Source: Streptomyces sp. NBC_01016 (lineage in GTDB: Bacteria; Actinomycetota; Actinomycetes; Streptomycetales; Streptomycetaceae). From it: a stretch of DNA of 64,000 nt. Below the pieces are notes generated by a model. That model was not told the origin of the DNA. It made no database searches and saw only the letters and a list, made by a program, of their open reading frames with translations. A program made the translations under genes and the position numbers. Below, piece by piece: positions 13,664-21,966 of this stretch; the first letter of the stretch is position 1, and each line of letters starts with the position of its first letter. The DNA is taken from NCBI RefSeq assembly GCF_026341035.1, contig NZ_JAPEOQ010000002.1, positions 1,364,001 to 1,428,000 on the forward strand, written 5' to 3'.

Positions 13664-15340
13664 GTGATTGAGAACGAGGCTCCGGATTCGCACCTGCCCA
13701 TGCTCGCGACACCGCAGGCCGAGCGGCTCCGGTCGCTCGTCGCCGAGAGCGTGCGGGCGCGATTCGGGGCGGAAGCCGGGGCGGAAGCCGGGGCGGAAGC
13801 GGGCCTCGCCCTCGTCGGTGACGCGGTCGAGCGCGACGGTCACCTCTTCCCGCTGGCGAACCTGGCGCTGCGGTGCGCGGAGGCGCCCGAGGCCGACTGG
13901 CCCGCGCTCGTCGACGCCCACTTCGCGGCGCTTGCGGACGCCTCGCGGGGTGGCGAGGACGCCGAGGAACTGCTCGCGGGGACGTGTCTGCGGCTCGTGC
14001 CCGCGGACGCCGCCGGCCCGGCGGCGCCGGTGCACGCGCGCGAGGTCGCCGAAGGGCTGCGCCTCGCGCTCGCGCTCGACGGGCCGGACTCCGTACGCCT
14101 GTTGACCGAGGAGGACGTGGCGCGGGCCGGCGCCGACGCGCTGTGGGGCGCCGCGCAGCGCGCCCTGATCCGGGCGCCGATGCGGCACGAGGAGGTCCGG
14201 CTCGACGGGCACCCCGTCCTCTACTCCGTGTACGGCGACGCGCACTCCGTGGCGACCAAGGCCGTCGTGCTGCCCGAGGTCGTCGCGGAGGTCACCGGGC
14301 GCCGGATGCCGGACGCGGGCGCCCTCGTCGCCGTGCCCACCCGGCACCTGCTCGCCTTCCACCCGATCGTCGACGGGAGCGCGGCCGACGCCCTGAACGA
14401 CCTTGCCACGTACGCCGTCCGGGCCCACGACGAAGGCCCGGGGCCGCTCTCGCCCCGCGTCTACTGGTGGCACGACGGGCGCCTCACCTCGCTCACCGAC
14501 GTCGACGACGCGGCCCGCACCGTCGAACAGCGCCCGCCGCGCGAACTCGTCGACGTGATGCAGGCGCTGCGCGCGCTCGACCGGGCGGGCCGGCTCGCCT
14601 CCGACGGGCCGCCCGCGCCCGACGCCGAGCCGGAGTCCTTCGACGCCGCGCTCGTCCACGCCCTCGCGCACGCGGAGAGCGACCCCGACGCCGCCCGCGT
14701 CGAGACGTGGGACGCCTGGGTCGCGGCGCAGCAGCGCGGATGCGCCCTGTTCGCGCACGGAAAGGATGGTGAACCCCCGGTGGACGACGTGGAGTTGGAG
14801 GCAGGGGGAGCAGGGGGAGACCCCGCCCGCGCCTGGCTCGACGCCTTCTACCTCACCCTCGTCACCCGCGACCGCGAGCGCACCACACGCCTGTGCCAGG
14901 TGCCGCTCGAGACACTGCGCGGCAGCGCTCCGGTGGACGACTACGTGCCGCACTGGATCGACGTTCTCCAGAGCCACTGGCTGCGCCGCCCCGTCGACGA
15001 CGTGGTGGACCGGCTCGTCACCACCATCAAGGCCTCGCACCCCGACACCGCGACGCTCGCGCCGAAGGACTTCCTCAACCTCGTCGACTACCAGCCCGTC
15101 GCGCTGTTCCACCGGCTGCTCACGCACGACCACGAGGCCTTCGGCGAGGCGCTCGCGGAATCCCTTGTGCAGCACGCCGGTTACTGGGGCGATTCGGGGG
15201 CGCCGCGCGCCCGCGTGGCGCTCGGCCCGCTCGCACTCGCGTGCCTCGCGTACGACATGGACTTCCCCGTCCGCACCGATCTGCCGTACCTACCGCGGTA
15301 CTTGCTCAACCGGCAGCGCCTGGAAGGCGCGGCAAGCTAG
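13664..15340 (+). CDS. Two-module protein: DUF1444/YtpQ-like N-terminus plus Imm49-like C-terminus (tentative)
   Basis: This 558-residue cytoplasmic protein appears to be a fusion. The first half (to about residue 330) resembles YtpQ/DUF1444-type proteins in segments such as MLATPQAERLRSLVAESVRA, LPEVVAEVTGRRMPDAGALV and LLAFHPIVDG. The second half (about residues 345-550) resembles Imm49-type immunity proteins: ARAWLDAFYLTLVTRDRERT, VDDYVPHWIDVLQSHWLRRP, and a Tyr/Pro-rich end. GTG 13664 follows TAGAGT by 7 bases without a ribosome site, a leaderless arrangement. A short AEAG repeat occurs near residues 37-47. No toxin gene is adjacent, so an immunity role is unproven. Domain assignments are from motif memory only. 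Confidence 0.6.
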   Translation: MIENEAPDSHLPMLATPQAERLRSLVAESVRARFGAEAGAEAGAEAGLALVGDAVERDGHLFPLANLALRCAEAPEADWPALVDAHFAALADASRGGEDAEELLAGTCLRLVPADAAGPAAPVHAREVAEGLRLALALDGPDSVRLLTEEDVARAGADALWGAAQRALIRAPMRHEEVRLDGHPVLYSVYGDAHSVATKAVVLPEVVAEVTGRRMPDAGALVAVPTRHLLAFHPIVDGSAADALNDLATYAVRAHDEGPGPLSPRVYWWHDGRLTSLTDVDDAARTVEQRPPRELVDVMQALRALDRAGRLASDGPPAPDAEPESFDAALVHALAHAESDPDAARVETWDAWVAAQQRGCALFAHGKDGEPPVDDVELEAGGAGGDPARAWLDAFYLTLVTRDRERTTRLCQVPLETLRGSAPVDDYVPHWIDVLQSHWLRRPVDDVVDRLVTTIKASHPDTATLAPKDFLNLVDYQPVALFHRLLTHDHEAFGEALAESLVQHAGYWGDSGAPRARVALGPLALACLAYDMDFPVRTDLPYLPRYLLNRQRLEGAAS

Positions 15341-15358
15341 GGCCTGTCGTTTGGATCA

Positions 15359-15389
15359 GGGGGTGCGCCGAACTCGGGGCCGCACCCCC
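15359..15389 (+). terminator. Stem-loop between convergent genes
   Basis: GGGGGTGCG (15359-15367) pairs perfectly with CGCACCCCC (15381-15389) around a 13-base loop, 18 bases after the stop of the Imm49-like gene and before the 3' end of the converging gene. Confidence 0.65.
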
Positions 15390-15425
15390 GTCGCGCTGTA
15401 CGTCACCTGGTTCCGGCGGGCCGGC

Positions 15426-16028
15426 CTACGCGGAGACAAGCAGCCGCGCCAGCCTGGCCTCCGCCAGTGCCATGGGGGTGAGGACGGGCCGCGGCACGAC
15501 GATGCCGCAGTGGGTGCACACGGGGCCCGACGAGGGTTCGTGCGCCAGATCGTGCTGCCAGACCAGGCAGCTGCCCGTGCACACCGGGCAGCACGCGCCA
15601 GGGTCGCGCTCAAGTGCCGTGATGAGCCTGCGCAGCACTTCGGCCAGCGGCTCGGCGGGATGCACGGAAGGGTCGTCGCACCAGGCGACTCCGAAGCCTC
15701 CCCAGGTCAGCCGGTGCCAGTCGTCCACGCTGCCCGGGCTTCGAAGTCCGTCGTGCTTCTCCTTGCGCCTGCGCTCCGCGAAGGCGACTTCGTACGCGAG
15801 CCAGACGGCCCGCGCCTCCTCAAGCTCCTCCAGCGCCGCGACGAGGCGGGCCGGATCGGGGGAGCGGTCCTCGGGGTCGAACCCCGCCCGGGAGCAGAGG
15901 TGGTCCCAGGTTGCTCGGTGCCCGTAAGGGGCAAATCTCTCAAGGCACTTGCGCAGTGAATAGCGCCGCAGTGCCAGATCGCTCAGCGGATCGCGCACCT
16001 GTCTCGCCAGACTTCGGAATCCGGCCAT
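15426..16028 (-). CDS. Conserved hypothetical protein with C-terminal zinc-ribbon-like cysteines
   Basis: This 200-residue protein was not recognised as a named family. A basic, helical N-terminal half (SLARQVRDPLSDLALRRYSL) and a Glu-rich helix (ALEELEEARAVWLAYEVAFA) are followed by a cysteine cluster, CCPVCTGSC then CTHCG about 25 residues later, consistent with a structural zinc site. ATG 16028 has GGAGG nine bases upstream. It converges with the Imm49-like gene and is divergent from the penicillin-acylase-like gene across a gap of 245 bases. That gap holds an imperfect CCCATC/GATGGG dyad near 16137-16156 and the presumed promoters. Confidence 0.7.
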   Translation of the reverse strand: MAGFRSLARQVRDPLSDLALRRYSLRKCLERFAPYGHRATWDHLCSRAGFDPEDRSPDPARLVAALEELEEARAVWLAYEVAFAERRRKEKHDGLRSPGSVDDWHRLTWGGFGVAWCDDPSVHPAEPLAEVLRRLITALERDPGACCPVCTGSCLVWQHDLAHEPSSGPVCTHCGIVVPRPVLTPMALAEARLARLLVSA

Positions 16029-16273
16029 CGCCCTGCACCTCCGTCACACGTACGTCGGCGTCGCCGCAGCCATGAAGCGACGTCGCCGAGTAGACGTATC
16101 GACACGCGATTCGGATCCCTTTGAAGGCCACTGAGTCCCATCCGATTTCCGATGGGGCCCATCACCGTCACCTTCTGAGGCCGGGGAGTACCCGAGTGAC
16201 CCCTGTTGCTTTCCGAAAACGTGACGCATGTTCATCTTCTGTCCTTGGCTAACCGTCGGTAACCTCCGGCGCC

Positions 16274-19114
16274 ATGGGAAGCCTTATGGGAAGCCTTACG
16301 AAGAGAGTTACGGCCCTGGCGGCACTTGTGCTCACCGCCGGACTGCTCTCGCCGACGTCGACCGCGACCGCCGCCGACGAACCGACCCCGGCCGCCGACT
16401 ACTGCAAGGGCCAGTGCGCGGACATCCTGCCGCCCGGAGCGAACGGCAGCGCCACACTCGCCCAGATCCTCGGCAACAAATTGCTGGGCACCCAGCCTCC
16501 GCACGCCGACGATCAGCTCGGTCCCTATGACGCGCTGTCGTCCGGGTATCCGTCCCTCACCGACGACACACTCACGAACTTCTTCAACGATTCCTCCTTC
16601 GGTGTCAAGGACGATCAAGTCGGTTCCGTCACCCGTCCCCGCGAGGATGTGACGATCACCCGTGACAAGAAGAACGGCGTACCCCACATCAAAGGTTCCT
16701 CGCGCTACGGAACAGAATTCGGGGCCGGCTTCGCCGCAGGTCAGGACCGCCTCTGGTTGATCGACCTGTTCCGTCACATCGGCCGCGGCGAATTGACGTC
16801 GTTCGCGGGCGGCGCCCTCGCGAACCGGGGTCTGGAGCAGGAGTTCTGGCCGCAGGCCCCGTACACCGAAAAGGATCTCGAACAGCAGGTCGAGTCCATC
16901 AAGGAGACCGGCGGGGCCCGCGGCAAGCAGGCCATGGACGACGCGCAGGCCTATATCGACGGCCTCAACGCCTATCGGGAGAAGTCGAAGAGCGGCCGCT
17001 ACTTCCCCGGTGAGTACGTGCTCACCGGCAAGGTCGACGCGATCACGAACGTGGGCGAGATCCAGCCGTTCAAGGTGACCGACATGATCGCGCTGGCTTC
17101 CGTGGTCGGCGGACTCTTCGGCAACGGCGGCGGCGGAGAGGTCGACGCGGCCCTGTCGCTGCTCAAGGCGCAGGACAAGTACGGCGTCCAGAAGGGCACC
17201 GAGGTCTGGGAGGCCTTCCGCGGCCGCGAGGACCCCGAGGCCGTCACCACGATCCACGACGGCACCCGCTTCCCGTACGGCGAGAAGCCGGAGAACGCGC
17301 GCGGGGAGGCGCTCCCCGACAAGGGCTCGGTGGAGAAGGAGCCCCTCGTGTACGACAAGGAGGGCTCGGCGGCGGAGTCGGCGGCGGCCAAGAGGGACCC
17401 CGTCAAGGCACCCGCCAAGCTCAAGCCGCTCCAGGGCATGAACGACGACGGCGTGCTGCCTTCCGATCTGTTCACGCAGTCGGCGTCCAAGAAGGGCATG
17501 TCGAACGCCCTCCTCGTCTCCGGCAAGCACTCCGCTTCCGGCAACCCGGTCGCCGTGTTCGGCCCGCAGACCGGCTACTTCGCGCCGCAGCTGCTGATGA
17601 TGCAGGAGCTCCAGGGCCCCGGCATCAGCGCGCGCGGCGTCTCCTTCGCCGGCGTCGGCATGTACGTCCAGCTCGGCCGCGGCCAGGACTACGCGTGGTC
17701 CGCGACCTCGGCGACCCAGGACATCACCGACACGTACGCGGTCCCGCTGTGCGAGCCCGACGGCTCCGCGCCCACCAGGCAGTCGACCTCGTACCTGTAC
17801 CGGGGCACCTGCACGCCCATGGAGAAGCTGGAGAAGAAGAACGCCTGGAAGCCGACGATCGCCGACTCCACGGCCGCCGGCTCCTACCGGATGCAGGTCT
17901 TCCGTACGAAGTACGGGATCGTCAGCCACCGCGCCACCGTGGACGGAAAACCCGTCGCCTACACGGCACTTCGCTCCACGTACCGCCACGAGGCCGACTC
18001 GATCATCGGCTTCCAGATGCTGAACGACCCGACCTACGTCAAGGACGCCGCGTCGTTCCAGAAGGCGGCCCAGCACATCAACTACGCGTTCAACTGGTTC
18101 TACGCCGACTCCCGCGACATCGCGTACTACAACAGCGGCACCAACCCGGTGCGCGCCAAGGACGTCGACATGTCGCTGCCGGTGCGGGGCGAACAGGCCT
18201 ATGAGTGGAAGGACTTCGACCCGGCGAACAACACGTCCGCCGTGACGCCCCCGTCCCAGCACCCGAACTCGGTCGACCAGGACTACTACGTCTCCTGGAA
18301 CAACAAGCAGGCCAAGGGCTTCTCGTCACCCAACTTCAGCATGGGCGCGGTCCACCGCGCCGACCTGCTGAACGACCGGGTGAAGAAGCTCACCGAGCGG
18401 GGCGGCGTCACCCGGGCCGCGCTCACCCGGGCCATGGAGGAGGCCGCCGTCACGGACCTGCGCGGCGAGCAGGTGCTGCCGGAGATGCTCAAGGTCATCC
18501 GCAGCAAGCCGCTCGGCGACCTCGACAACCCGCAACTGACCAAGGCCGTGCAGCAGTTGGAGGCATGGGAGAAGGCGGGCGCCCAGCGCAACCAGACGTC
18601 CGCCGGATCCAAGACGTACGCGCATCCCGACGCCGTACGGATCATGGACGCCTGGTGGCCGCTGATGGTCGAGGCCGAGTTCAAGCCCGGCCTCGGCGAC
18701 GAGCTCTACAAGTCCCTCACCGCACAACTGACCGTCGACGAGGCGCCGTCCGCCGGACACGGGCCGACCGGCTCGCACGCCGGATCGTCCTTCCAGTACG
18801 GCTGGTGGGGCTACGCCGACAAGGACCTCAGGTCGGTGCTCGGCGAGCCGGTGAAGGGGAAGCTCGGCGCCACGTACTGCGGCTCCGGCGACCTCTCGGC
18901 CTGCCGGGACGTCCTCCTCGCCACGCTGGCCGAGGCCGCCGCCAAGCCCGCCACCGAGGTGTACCCCGGTGACGACACCTGCAAGGCGGGCGAGCAGTGG
19001 TGCGCCGACAGCATCGGACACCGCGCCGTCGGCGGCATCACGCACCGCAACATCCAGTGGCAGAACCGGCCCACGTACCAGCAGGTCGTGGAGTTCCCGG
19101 CACACCGCGAGTGA
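16274..19114 (+). CDS. Secreted penicillin-acylase-family (S45) Ntn hydrolase
   Basis: This 946-residue preproenzyme has a Sec-type signal peptide (basic MGSLMGSLTKRV, hydrophobic core, cleavage near ATA-ADEP at about residue 34). It has an alpha-subunit region with FGAGFAAGQDRLWLIDLFRH, a spacer, and the autoprocessing site SKKGMSNALLVSG. There Ser410 would become the N-terminal nucleophile of the beta subunit; a family-typical Asn follows it. Relatives hydrolyse penicillins or N-acyl-homoserine lactones outside the cell. The first 12 coding bases are tandemly duplicated (ATGGGAAGCCTT twice), giving two possible ATG starts. TAACCT (16259) lies 9 bases before the first ATG and no ribosome site is visible, so leaderless expression is possible. 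Four cysteines near the C-terminus may form disulfides. Confidence 0.88.
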   Translation: MGSLMGSLTKRVTALAALVLTAGLLSPTSTATAADEPTPAADYCKGQCADILPPGANGSATLAQILGNKLLGTQPPHADDQLGPYDALSSGYPSLTDDTLTNFFNDSSFGVKDDQVGSVTRPREDVTITRDKKNGVPHIKGSSRYGTEFGAGFAAGQDRLWLIDLFRHIGRGELTSFAGGALANRGLEQEFWPQAPYTEKDLEQQVESIKETGGARGKQAMDDAQAYIDGLNAYREKSKSGRYFPGEYVLTGKVDAITNVGEIQPFKVTDMIALASVVGGLFGNGGGGEVDAALSLLKAQDKYGVQKGTEVWEAFRGREDPEAVTTIHDGTRFPYGEKPENARGEALPDKGSVEKEPLVYDKEGSAAESAAAKRDPVKAPAKLKPLQGMNDDGVLPSDLFTQSASKKGMSNALLVSGKHSASGNPVAVFGPQTGYFAPQLLMMQELQGPGISARGVSFAGVGMYVQLGRGQDYAWSATSATQDITDTYAVPLCEPDGSAPTRQSTSYLYRGTCTPMEKLEKKNAWKPTIADSTAAGSYRMQVFRTKYGIVSHRATVDGKPVAYTALRSTYRHEADSIIGFQMLNDPTYVKDAASFQKAAQHINYAFNWFYADSRDIAYYNSGTNPVRAKDVDMSLPVRGEQAYEWKDFDPANNTSAVTPPSQHPNSVDQDYYVSWNNKQAKGFSSPNFSMGAVHRADLLNDRVKKLTERGGVTRAALTRAMEEAAVTDLRGEQVLPEMLKVIRSKPLGDLDNPQLTKAVQQLEAWEKAGAQRNQTSAGSKTYAHPDAVRIMDAWWPLMVEAEFKPGLGDELYKSLTAQLTVDEAPSAGHGPTGSHAGSSFQYGWWGYADKDLRSVLGEPVKGKLGATYCGSGDLSACRDVLLATLAEAAAKPATEVYPGDDTCKAGEQWCADSIGHRAVGGITHRNIQWQNRPTYQQVVEFPAHRE

Positions 19115-19156
19115 ACCGGGGCGGGGCGGGCACCCCTAGGGCACCCGCAGGGCGAC

Positions 19157-20458
19157 CTACGTCGTGACCCGCCCCGCACCGAGCACCACCCGCGCCAACT
19201 CGGCGTGGCAGATGTCGCTGTGGGCCCCCGAAGGCGGGGGCCCATTGCGCACCACCTGCGCCGCGTCCACGCTCACACAGCCCGCGCCCGGCACCCCGGC
19301 CCGCAGCACGTCCGCCAGCGTGAAGCGCACGGCGCCGTCGACGTCCTGGAAGCCGTCGTGCCCGAGCGCGCCCCAGCGCTCGCCGAGATCGACCAGCGTC
19401 CTGTCGTCGCCCGCAAGCCGCGAGGCCAGCGGGTACATCACGCTCAGCGCCGTGTCGTGCCGCGAGAAGCACGCCACCAGCGGCCCGTCCACCCGCGCCT
19501 GCCGCCCCTTCAGCGCGCCCCGGCCGGCGAACACGTAGTGCGAGAAGGCTCCCTGAAGGAGCGTCACGGACTTCACGTTGCGGACGCCCTTCGGCATCCC
19601 GGCGAGCGCGAAAGAGACGAGCCGCGCGCCGAAGCTGTGCCCCACCAGGTGCACGCGCACCTTCGGCGCCTCCTCGGCGAGCCGCCCGAGCGCAGGGCCG
19701 AGCCCGGCCTTGCCGACCTTTCCCGCCCGCCGCTTCATCGCGAAATACGTGGCCTGGCGCAGCAGTTCGTGCGCACCCTTCCACGCCTTGGCGAGCCCGC
19801 CGGGCAGCCGGAAGGCCTCCGCCGCGCCCGGGCCCGCCGCCGTCTCCAGGGCCGCCGCGAACTCCAGGCACATCGCCCGGGTGTCCTCGTGGAGCATCGC
19901 GGGCGTGCTGTGCGGCCCGCCGTCCTCCGAGGTGTCGGAGCCGGACACCGAGGGCCCGACCCCGACCAACTGCCGTACGAGACCACCGAACTCGTCGAAG
20001 GCGGACGCCGCGTCCGACTGCTCCTCCAGGCGCCGCGCCAGCAGGTCCACGACGGGCCCACTGCGTGGGAAGGCCTCGGCGAGCCCCTGCCGGGTGCCCT
20101 TGTCGAGCGTGGTCCGCGGGACGGTGGCGGCCGTGGTCGAGTCGGCGGCCGACCGGTCGAAGTCCGGGATCTGCTCGTCCGTGAACCGCATGGACGGCCA
20201 CAGGACGCCCACGTAGCCGAGGGAGGCGCCGGGCGCCAGGCCGGGGAACGGCGCGAAGAAGCGGTCGTACAGGCGGATCGCGATGGAGCGGCTGTTGTTC
20301 CAGCCGTGCGCGAAGACCACCAGATCGCGCACCTGGCGCGCTTCGCGCAGGAGCGTGGCGAGCTGCCGGGGGTCCGGATCGCCGTCGGCGTCGAACCTCA
20401 GCTCCCAGTAGGGCCGTACGTGGACTTCAGGTGCTTGACGTGCCTTGGGTGCGGACAT
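19157..20458 (-). CDS. Alpha/beta-hydrolase-fold protein
   Basis: This 433-residue protein carries VVFAHGWNNSRSIAIRLYDR (oxyanion-hole strand, HGW), the nucleophile elbow VHLVGHSFGARLVSFALAG with Ser275, and a likely acid/His pair in the C-terminal third (CFSRHDTALSVMYPL, then SDICHAELARV at the very end). There is no signal peptide. The middle region (about residues 110-230) is a large cap or insertion without recognisable motifs. The start is ATG 20458 after a G-rich stretch. It converges with the penicillin-acylase-like gene and lies downstream of the MHS transporter, separated by 101 bases containing a CCGTCAATTGACGG palindrome. Substrate is unknown. Confidence 0.8.
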   Translation of the reverse strand: MSAPKARQAPEVHVRPYWELRFDADGDPDPRQLATLLREARQVRDLVVFAHGWNNSRSIAIRLYDRFFAPFPGLAPGASLGYVGVLWPSMRFTDEQIPDFDRSAADSTTAATVPRTTLDKGTRQGLAEAFPRSGPVVDLLARRLEEQSDAASAFDEFGGLVRQLVGVGPSVSGSDTSEDGGPHSTPAMLHEDTRAMCLEFAAALETAAGPGAAEAFRLPGGLAKAWKGAHELLRQATYFAMKRRAGKVGKAGLGPALGRLAEEAPKVRVHLVGHSFGARLVSFALAGMPKGVRNVKSVTLLQGAFSHYVFAGRGALKGRQARVDGPLVACFSRHDTALSVMYPLASRLAGDDRTLVDLGERWGALGHDGFQDVDGAVRFTLADVLRAGVPGAGCVSVDAAQVVRNGPPPSGAHSDICHAELARVVLGAGRVTT

Positions 20459-20540
20459 GGCGAACCCCCGTGGTAGGCGTCGTGCGGCAACGCGTGCCGC
20501 GCATCGTCCCGCCGTACCCGGGGGTTGGCCAGATGTTCCG

Positions 20541-20554
20541 CCGTCAATTGACGG
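20541..20554. promoter_or_regulatory. Perfect 14-base palindrome before the hydrolase gene
   Basis: CCGTCAATTGACGG is a perfect palindrome about 83 bases upstream of the alpha/beta hydrolase start and just after the MHS transporter stop. It may be an operator; on the hydrolase strand it also contains a TTGACGG that could serve as a -35 box. Confidence 0.45.
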
Positions 20555-20559
20555 ACGTA

Positions 20560-21882
20560 TCAATCAAGTTGACGCTCCCGTGTCTCCGGAAGGGCCAGCA
20601 CGCACAGCAGTGACACGACCGCCATGGCGCTGACGTACCAGCCCACCGACGAAGAGCCGAGCGCGCTCTGCAGTCGCGTCGCGATGAGCGGGGAGACGGC
20701 GCCGCCGAGGACGCCACCCAGGTTGTACGCGAAGGAGGCGCCGGAGTAGCGCACCTTCGCCCCGAACAGCTCCGGCAGATACGCGCCCATCGGCCCGTAC
20801 ACCACGCCCATGCAGAACAGGGCGCCGCCGAGCGCGAGGGCGATGAGCACCGGCTTCTCGGTGTCCATCAGCGGGAACAGGGCCAGGCCCCACACGATGG
20901 CGAGGCTCGAACCGATGAGCACCATCTTGCGGCGGCCGCGACCGTCGGAGCGGGTCGCCGCGAGCCAGGTGCCGGCCGCGAGGAACAGGCACGCCACCAG
21001 GGACACGGCGAGCATCGTGGAGCGCGGGATGCCGAGCGTCGTCGTGCCGTAGGCGAGGCAGTACGTCGTGGCCGTGTAGAAGAGCCCGTACGCGATGATC
21101 ATGCCGCCCGCGCCGAGCAGGATCTCCTTCGGGTGCCGCTTGAAGACCTCCAACGCCGGTGCCCTGCTGGCCTCCTGCTCCGCCATCACCTTGGCGAAGA
21201 CCGGTGTCTCGCTGATCTTCAGGCGGACGAACAGGCCGACCGCCACGAGGAGGAACGACAGCAGGAACGGGATGCGCCAGCCCCACGACTTGAAGGCGTC
21301 GTCCGAGAGGGACTCGGAAAGCAGCCAGAAGATGCCGGTGGCGGCGAAGAAGCCTACGGACGGGCCGAGTTGGGGGAACGCGGCGAACAACCCGCGTTTG
21401 CCGCGCGGCGCGTGCTCCACGGCGAGCAGCGCGGCCCCGCCCCACTCGCCGCCGAGGCCGACGCCCTGGAGGAACCGGAGCAGCACGAGAAGGATCGGCG
21501 CCCACAGGCCGAGGGTGCTGTACCCGGGCAGCAGGCCGACGAAGGCCGTCGACAGGCCCATCAGGAGCAGCGAGGCCACCAGCACCGACTTGCGGCCGAT
21601 CCGGTCGCCGAAGTGGCCGAAGATCAGCGAGCCGATCGGGCGGGCCGCGAACGCGACGGCGTACGTCGAGAACGAGGCGAGGGTGGCGTTGATCGGGGTG
21701 AGGTTCGGGAAGAACGCGGCGTTCAGGACGAGCGCGGCGGCCGTTCCGTAGACGTAGAAGTCGTAGAACTCGATGGCCGTGCCGATGAAGCTGGCCACGG
21801 CCACGCGGCGCAGGCTCTCCGGCTGAGCCTGCGCCGGTTCCGCCTCGGCGAGGTCTTCCCTGGTTGAGTCGTCTTTGAGCAC
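20560..21882 (-). CDS. MHS-family MFS transporter (second copy)
   Basis: This protein of about 440 residues has 12 predicted helices and the same family marks as the transporter at 4084-5499: GTAIEFYDFYVYGTAAALVL, GDRIGRK, QGVGLGGEWGGAALLAVEHA and FPQLGPSVGFF. The start is uncertain. GTG 21882 is preceded by TTGACT, an 18-base spacer and GACAGT 6 bases before the GTG, which fits a leaderless promoter. TTG 21918 would extend the protein by 12 residues but would be the -35 box itself. It follows the NamZ-like gene on the same strand after a hairpin. Substrate is unknown; the neighbourhood suggests a peptidoglycan-derived or organic-acid compound (weak inference). Confidence 0.87.
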   Translation of the reverse strand: MLKDDSTREDLAEAEPAQAQPESLRRVAVASFIGTAIEFYDFYVYGTAAALVLNAAFFPNLTPINATLASFSTYAVAFAARPIGSLIFGHFGDRIGRKSVLVASLLLMGLSTAFVGLLPGYSTLGLWAPILLVLLRFLQGVGLGGEWGGAALLAVEHAPRGKRGLFAAFPQLGPSVGFFAATGIFWLLSESLSDDAFKSWGWRIPFLLSFLLVAVGLFVRLKISETPVFAKVMAEQEASRAPALEVFKRHPKEILLGAGGMIIAYGLFYTATTYCLAYGTTTLGIPRSTMLAVSLVACLFLAAGTWLAATRSDGRGRRKMVLIGSSLAIVWGLALFPLMDTEKPVLIALALGGALFCMGVVYGPMGAYLPELFGAKVRYSGASFAYNLGGVLGGAVSPLIATRLQSALGSSSVGWYVSAMAVVSLLCVLALPETRERQLD

Positions 21883-21919
21883 GACCGAACTGTCGTTGTC
21901 CGTGTACCGTCCAGTCAAT

Positions 21920-21950
21920 ATCTCGGAATGCCCGTCCCGGATCCCGAGAT
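21920..21950 (-). terminator. Stem-loop between NamZ-like gene and MHS transporter
   Basis: ATCTCGG (21920-21926) pairs with CCGAGAT (21944-21950) around a 17-base loop. It lies 17 bases after the NamZ-like stop and before the proposed promoter of the transporter, so it could end the upstream transcript. Confidence 0.5.
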
Positions 21951-21966
21951 GACGATCACTCGGCGG

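Noticed and set aside
13115..15175. 686-codon minus-strand open frame opposite the Imm49-like gene
   Set aside because: Composition is that of a mirror frame; the plus-strand gene has a promoter, a start and recognisable domains.
15341..15358. End of an insertion sequence (GGGCCTGTCGTTTGGATC)
   Set aside because: The sequence looks like a recurrent Streptomyces intergenic motif, but no matching inverted end or transposase is present.
16228..16270. PHO box before the penicillin-acylase-like gene
   Set aside because: Only one GTTCATC-like unit is present; the second 11-base unit fits poorly, so PhoP control is not supported.
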